A DNA stretch of 64,000 nucleotides, taken from NCBI GenBank assembly GCA_047833645.1, contig CP181259.1, positions 1,612,001-1,676,000 of the forward strand. Direction: 5' to 3'. The notes beneath the pieces are model-generated. The model saw only the letters and a list, made by a program, of their open reading frames with translations, had not been told where the DNA came from and did not search any database. Shown in pieces: positions 60,483 through 64,000 of the stretch. The translations under genes were made by a program, and so were the position numbers. The stretch's first letter is position 1. Every line of letters starts with the position of its first letter. This DNA comes from Pseudolactococcus sp041800635. Its GTDB lineage: Bacteria; Bacillota; Bacilli; Lactobacillales; Streptococcaceae.

Positions 60483-62702
60483 ATGTTGAAGTTTAAGAAA
60501 TATCCAGTCGTCCTACAACATGATGAGTCAGACTGTGCCGCAGCGGCACTTTCAACAATTTGTCAGTTCTACAAAAAGGAACTGACAATCATGAAAATCC
60601 GTGAAATTATCGGAACAGATGCTTATGGCACAAGTGTTGATGGTATTGTAACAGGTGCAGAAAAATTGGGCTTTGAAGCAAAGGCAATCAAAATTCAGAT
60701 TGATGATATTGATAGTGATTATACTTTGCCAGCAATTGCGCATGTGATAACAGATACTGGCTTAAATCATTTCATTGTCATTAACAAAATCAAAAACGGC
60801 AAATTCTGGATTTCTGACCCTGCTCGTGGTGCAATTGAGCTGACCAAAGAGGAGATGACAAAGCAGTTTACAGGCGTTCTCGTTTTGCTATTACCCAAAA
60901 GTGAGTTTGAAACCAACTATCTCGCTAAAACAACCATGTGGCAACTTTTCAAAATAGTTATGTTACCACATAAAAAGATGTTGCTAACGGTTATTTTAAC
61001 TTCTTTTGCGTTAACGCTTTTAGGGATTTTATCTAGTCTATTTTCAAAAGTTGTCTTTGATGAAATCATTCCCTTCCAGTTAAAGAAAACGCTTTATGTC
61101 TATTTGGTCGTTTTCGGAATGGTTGGGCTAATTCAAATTTTTCTCAGCTTTTTCAGGTCGCACGTCTTATTATTTTTATCTAGAAAGATTGATATTCCAG
61201 TCCTTCTGGGTTATTATAACCATGTCTTGCGATTGCCTTATCAGTTCTTTGCGACAAGACGAGTTGGGGATATTTTAACACGTTTCCAAGATGCGATGAC
61301 GATAAAGGATATATTCTCTCAAGTTTCAGTGTCGTTAGTGCTTGATTTAAGTCTGGCAGTCTTTACAGGAATCGCCCTTATCAAAATCAACCTCACTTTA
61401 TTTTTCCTTGTGCTAATCGTTGTTTTGGTCAATGTTGCTTTAATTTATCTGTTTAAGAAAAGTTATAAACGCATTAACTACGAGCAAATGGAGGCGGGCG
61501 CCATGATGAACTCGCAGTTGATTGAGTCTATACAGAATATAGAAACCATTAAGGCATCAGCTCATGAAGCAGTGCAGATTGAGCGACTAGAAAATAAATT
61601 TGTTAAAGTCCTCAAATTGGGGTATGAGGAAGGCAAACTCAGTAATCTGCAAGGTTCACTATCATCACTGGTGCAAACCCTAAGTGGCATTTTCATGATT
61701 GGTATTGGGGCGATTGCGATTATTGACGGGAAATTAACTTTTGGTGACTTCATTGTTTTTCAAACTTTATCAGGATATTTCACGAGTCCCATTCAAAGTT
61801 TGGTATCTCTACAATTAACTTATCAAGAGGCACAAATTTCTATGAATCGTTTGTCTGAACTCATGGACTTGGAAACTGAGGAAATGAAAGATAGGGAACT
61901 GTTAGCTGATGTTAGTCTTAAAGGAAATATAACTTTTAAAGATTTGACATTCCGCTATGGCAGTCGCCCACCGATTATCAAAGAATTCAATTTGAAAATT
62001 AAACAAGGACAGCGTGTCGCAATCGTTGGCGAAAGTGGCGCAGGGAAATCAACGCTTGCAAAACTTCTTTTGAAATTTCAAAATGCGGATAGTGGCAAAC
62101 TCACGATTAACGACTATGACATCGAAGATATTGAAGTCAAATACCTTAGACAATCAATTGGCTATGTCCCACAAAATATCGAACTGTTTACAGGGACGAT
62201 AATGGAGAACATCAAACTTGGTAATGAAAGTGCAACTTATGAACAAGTAATAAAGGCTGCCAAATTAGCAGGTTGTCACGACTTTATTCAAAAGTTGCCC
62301 AATCGTTATTATGCTTTTATCGAAGAAAATGGCTCAAATTTTTCAGGTGGCGAACGACAACGAATTGCCATAGCTAGAGCTTTTCTCAAAGAAAGAGACC
62401 TGTATATCTTTGATGAATCAACCAGTAATCTGGATTCGTTCAGTGAACGCTATATCCAGAAAGCCATGTTACAGGCGACAAATGGCGCAACGACAATCAT
62501 AATTGCTCATAGACTATCGACGATTATTAACTGCGATTTGATTGTTTTCATGGAAAATGGTGCGATTATTGAACAAGGTAGTCATGATGAACTGGTAGCC
62601 TTAAATGGCAAATACGCTGAAATGATTGCCTTGCAGTATGGTGGTAGAATTGTCAAAACAAATCAAACTGAAGCTATTGAACAGGAAGAAATCAGTTATT
62701 AA
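60483..62702 (+). CDS. bacteriocin ABC exporter with C39 peptidase domain
   Basis: 739 residues. The C39 peptidase (1-about 135) has catalytic Cys18 in DESDCAAAAL, His96 in LNHFIV and Asp112 in ISDPARG; it cleaves leaders after Gly-Gly. Six membrane helices follow (about 160-450), then the ATPase: Walker A GESGAGKST (about 515), signature SGGERQRIAIARA, Walker B LYIFDESTSNLD. This is the LagD/ComA/PedD type. Unlike most such loci there is no HlyD-like accessory gene in the window; it may lie beyond 64,000 or elsewhere. It precedes the peptide gene by 120 bases and is probably co-transcribed. Confidence 0.95.
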   Translation: MLKFKKYPVVLQHDESDCAAAALSTICQFYKKELTIMKIREIIGTDAYGTSVDGIVTGAEKLGFEAKAIKIQIDDIDSDYTLPAIAHVITDTGLNHFIVINKIKNGKFWISDPARGAIELTKEEMTKQFTGVLVLLLPKSEFETNYLAKTTMWQLFKIVMLPHKKMLLTVILTSFALTLLGILSSLFSKVVFDEIIPFQLKKTLYVYLVVFGMVGLIQIFLSFFRSHVLLFLSRKIDIPVLLGYYNHVLRLPYQFFATRRVGDILTRFQDAMTIKDIFSQVSVSLVLDLSLAVFTGIALIKINLTLFFLVLIVVLVNVALIYLFKKSYKRINYEQMEAGAMMNSQLIESIQNIETIKASAHEAVQIERLENKFVKVLKLGYEEGKLSNLQGSLSSLVQTLSGIFMIGIGAIAIIDGKLTFGDFIVFQTLSGYFTSPIQSLVSLQLTYQEAQISMNRLSELMDLETEEMKDRELLADVSLKGNITFKDLTFRYGSRPPIIKEFNLKIKQGQRVAIVGESGAGKSTLAKLLLKFQNADSGKLTINDYDIEDIEVKYLRQSIGYVPQNIELFTGTIMENIKLGNESATYEQVIKAAKLAGCHDFIQKLPNRYYAFIEENGSNFSGGERQRIAIARAFLKERDLYIFDESTSNLDSFSERYIQKAMLQATNGATTIIIAHRLSTIINCDLIVFMENGAIIEQGSHDELVALNGKYAEMIALQYGGRIVKTNQTEAIEQEEISY

Positions 62703-62821
62703 TTTGAAAAATTGGGTTAGGTCATTCACCCGACGCGAAAAGTAATGAAAGTAGCTTTAAAACCGCAAGTTGAGAAGTCGCGTGTGTCAAAAAAATTAAA
62801 CTTAGAAAGTAGGAAACGACT

Positions 62822-63016
62822 ATGGAAATGGTTATGCCAGTGAATTATGTCGAAATGACAGATGATGAAATGATGTATGTTGATGGTGGAGGATACAAAT
62901 ACTACGGTAATGGTCTATATGTAGATGTGAAAAATGGAAAATATTATGTGAATTGGGGGCAAACAGTAGATGCTCAATTCAATAGATGGGCAACTAATGG
63001 GAATGGGAGAGCTTAA
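62822..63016 (+). CDS. cysteine-free pediocin-like (class IIa-type) bacteriocin precursor
   Basis: 64 residues. Leader of about 23 residues ending MTDDEMMYVDGG, a double-glycine site suited to the C39 exporter, then a mature peptide of 40-41 residues starting (G)YKYYGNGL. It holds the class IIa box YYGNG and VNWGQ, and its end (RWATNGNGRA) parallels leucocin A (HRLANGGNGFW). Both conserved cysteines are missing: the segment between YGNG and VNWG is 11 residues (9 in leucocin A) with V and Y in their place and a K-N-G-K turn. A third Gly makes the exact cleavage point uncertain. ATG preceded by AGGA. Confidence 0.85.
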   Translation: MEMVMPVNYVEMTDDEMMYVDGGGYKYYGNGLYVDVKNGKYYVNWGQTVDAQFNRWATNGNGRA

Positions 63017-63022
63017 AAAATT

Positions 63023-63361
63023 ATGACTACTATTGAAAAAGAATTAGTCAATAATTTATATAAGATGTTGGAAAAACGTACTAATAAATCAAAAGATATT
63101 TTAGATATTCTTGATGTATTAGTACAGGTTAATAAAAAACTTGACAAGGAAAAAACACCCGAAGTTTTAATAAATAAGCTAAATCAATATATCCGCATTA
63201 CTGCATCCACAGGAAAAATTCACTTTTCAAATGAAGAAGAAGAGTTAACAATTAAATTGAGTATTATTGGACAAAAAGCAGGAATAAATGGTTCATACAT
63301 GGCTGATTTTTCTGACAAATCACAATTTTATAAATTTGGAGAAGAAGTTCCTCTTCGATAA
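63023..63361 (+). CDS. EntA-type bacteriocin immunity protein
   Basis: 112 residues, no membrane helix. Predicted four-helix bundle of the enterocin A immunity family: LVNNLYKMLEKRT, ILDILDVLVQVNKKLDKEKTPEVLINKL and YIRITASTGKIHFS. In class IIa systems such proteins lock the peptide-bound mannose PTS receptor. It begins six bases after the peptide stop, with GGGAGAGC upstream, and supports the class IIa assignment of the peptide. Confidence 0.85.
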   Translation: MTTIEKELVNNLYKMLEKRTNKSKDILDILDVLVQVNKKLDKEKTPEVLINKLNQYIRITASTGKIHFSNEEEELTIKLSIIGQKAGINGSYMADFSDKSQFYKFGEEVPLR

Positions 63362-63462
63362 AACGTATTTCGTTTCATTCTAAATTGTTGCATGATTACA
63401 ACTGCGGTGATTTTTTGATTTCCAATACGCATAAACGTTTAAAAAAATAAACATCTGACTTC

Positions 63463-63536
63463 GGAAACACACAATTTCCGAAGTTTGATAAGAGAAATTA
63501 GTGATTAAATAATTTCTTTTATCAAACTTTGATATT
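63463..63536 (+). terminator. two tandem hairpins after the immunity gene
   Basis: ACTTCGGAAA/TTTCCGAAGT (63463-63490) and TTGATAA.AGAAATT/AATTTCT.TTATCAA (63497-63536). At least the first can terminate or partly terminate. Confidence 0.6.
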
Positions 63537-63573
63537 TAGAAGTCAAATCAAAAATAGGAGAAGTATTGAAATA

Positions 63574-63846
63574 ATGCCCAAAATAAAACAGAAGAGAAAG
63601 GGATTTCAAAAATTCCCTCTGACGATTATTTTGCTAGGACCGATTCTATGGGTTATTTTTGCCAAAATATTAAAAATAAGTTAGGATAAGTTATTTCTTT
63701 GTTCTTTACTTAGTATCCTATGTTCATTTATTTTGTGTTTTTTATGGATAGCAGATTTTTATGAAAAAGTACTTTTGGATTACGATGATGAAATTATCAA
63801 ACTTCAAGAAGAACTTTTGAAAAAAGATAAAGAAAATTTGGGGTAA
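63574..63846 (+). pseudogene. small two-helix membrane protein with in-frame TAG
   Basis: ATG follows AGGAG. Codons 2-36 read a very basic start (MPKIKQKRKGFQKFP) and a helix, then TAG at 63682-63684. The same frame continues to TAA at 63844 with a second helix (LCSLLSILCSFILCFLWIA) and an acidic tail (EEELLKK-like). One substitution would give 90 residues. Located behind the immunity gene it may have been a bacteriocin accessory or second immunity protein; function unknown. The 36-residue product may still be made. Confidence 0.6.
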
Positions 63847-63867
63847 TTTTTACTAATCTATAAATAA

Positions 63868-63902
63868 CGAAAGTTTCAGAAAAGGAATATTTCTTTTCTG
63901 AA
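63868..63902 (+). terminator. terminator at the end of the bacteriocin locus
   Basis: TTTCAGAAAAG with CTTTTCTGAAA, 11-bp stem. Confidence 0.65.
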
Positions 63903-64000
63903 ATGTATAGAGATGATAAAATCATTTGTCTTTTGTTACGTTTCAGAAAAATTTAAAAGCAATGGTTAGGAGGGCGTCTTTTCTTTGGTCATAGGTTTAA

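Noticed and set aside
62744..62842. Frame MKVALKPQVEKSRVSKKLN… before the bacteriocin gene as a separate peptide or LcnD fragment
   Set aside because: No ribosome-binding site, no similarity I can see, and it overlaps the real precursor start in another frame.
1..64000. CRISPR arrays, restriction-modification or abortive-infection genes
   Set aside because: No regularly spaced repeats and no Cas, methylase or Abi motifs were found on either strand.

Overview
The window reads as a low-GC Gram-positive chromosome of the Streptococcaceae, most likely a Lactococcus outside the well-known L. lactis/cremoris group. The genus call rests on the core gene sets (fmt-rsmB-pppL-pknB, folB-folK-folE-folP, rnmV-rsmA, fruR-fruK-fruA, epuA after murA), on ISS1-type insertion sequences and on a pRS01-like (ltr) relaxase region. 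The species is inference.

Layout. Positions 1-17,200 are ordinary backbone: a 5'-truncated AgrC-like kinase with a LytTR regulator, pflA, fmt-rsmB-pppL-pknB, rpsO, a folate cluster ending in an RdgB-FolP fusion, an oxidoreductase, a Tad2/DUF2829-like gene transcribed from a perfectly symmetric divergent promoter, spx, an inositol-phosphatase-like gene, murA-epuA and tig. Positions 17,214-43,432 are an accessory mosaic: an ISL3 element, a broken rpiR, a plasmid mobilisation segment (ltrC/ltrF/ltrB-like), a type I toxin locus, galM, two full and one partial IS5-like copies, IS3 and IS982 remnants, an IS6-bounded segment with a glucose/maltose PTS and a phosphatase-fold gene, a Sec-exported bacteriocin-like gene with a small membrane protein between two IS6 elements, natAB, an arsR-permease-thioredoxin operon with a CoA-disulfide reductase, and a decayed integrase. 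Positions 43,576-59,971 return to backbone: tatD, rnmV, rsmA, an AI-2E-family protein, a CBS-domain membrane protein, a broken antiporter, tRNA-Leu, the fructose operon under a perfect cre site, lysS, a second type I toxin locus and a hydrolase. Positions 60,062-63,900 hold a bacteriocin locus.

The bacteriocin locus combines 20-21-bp periodic direct repeats upstream of a promoter (a LytTR-type pattern), a C39-peptidase ABC exporter, a double-glycine peptide and an EntA-type immunity protein. The peptide carries the class IIa YGNG box and VNWG motif but has no cysteines. In place of the conserved disulfide it has a Lys-Asn-Gly-Lys turn that could form a beta-hairpin. This is the strongest candidate for something undescribed.

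Several genes are disrupted. Three breaks (rpiR, antiporter, hydroxyacid dehydrogenase) are each explained by loss of one T from a T-run, so either read error or recent decay is possible. Two others are in-frame stops (44,487 and 63,682), which homopolymer error does not explain.
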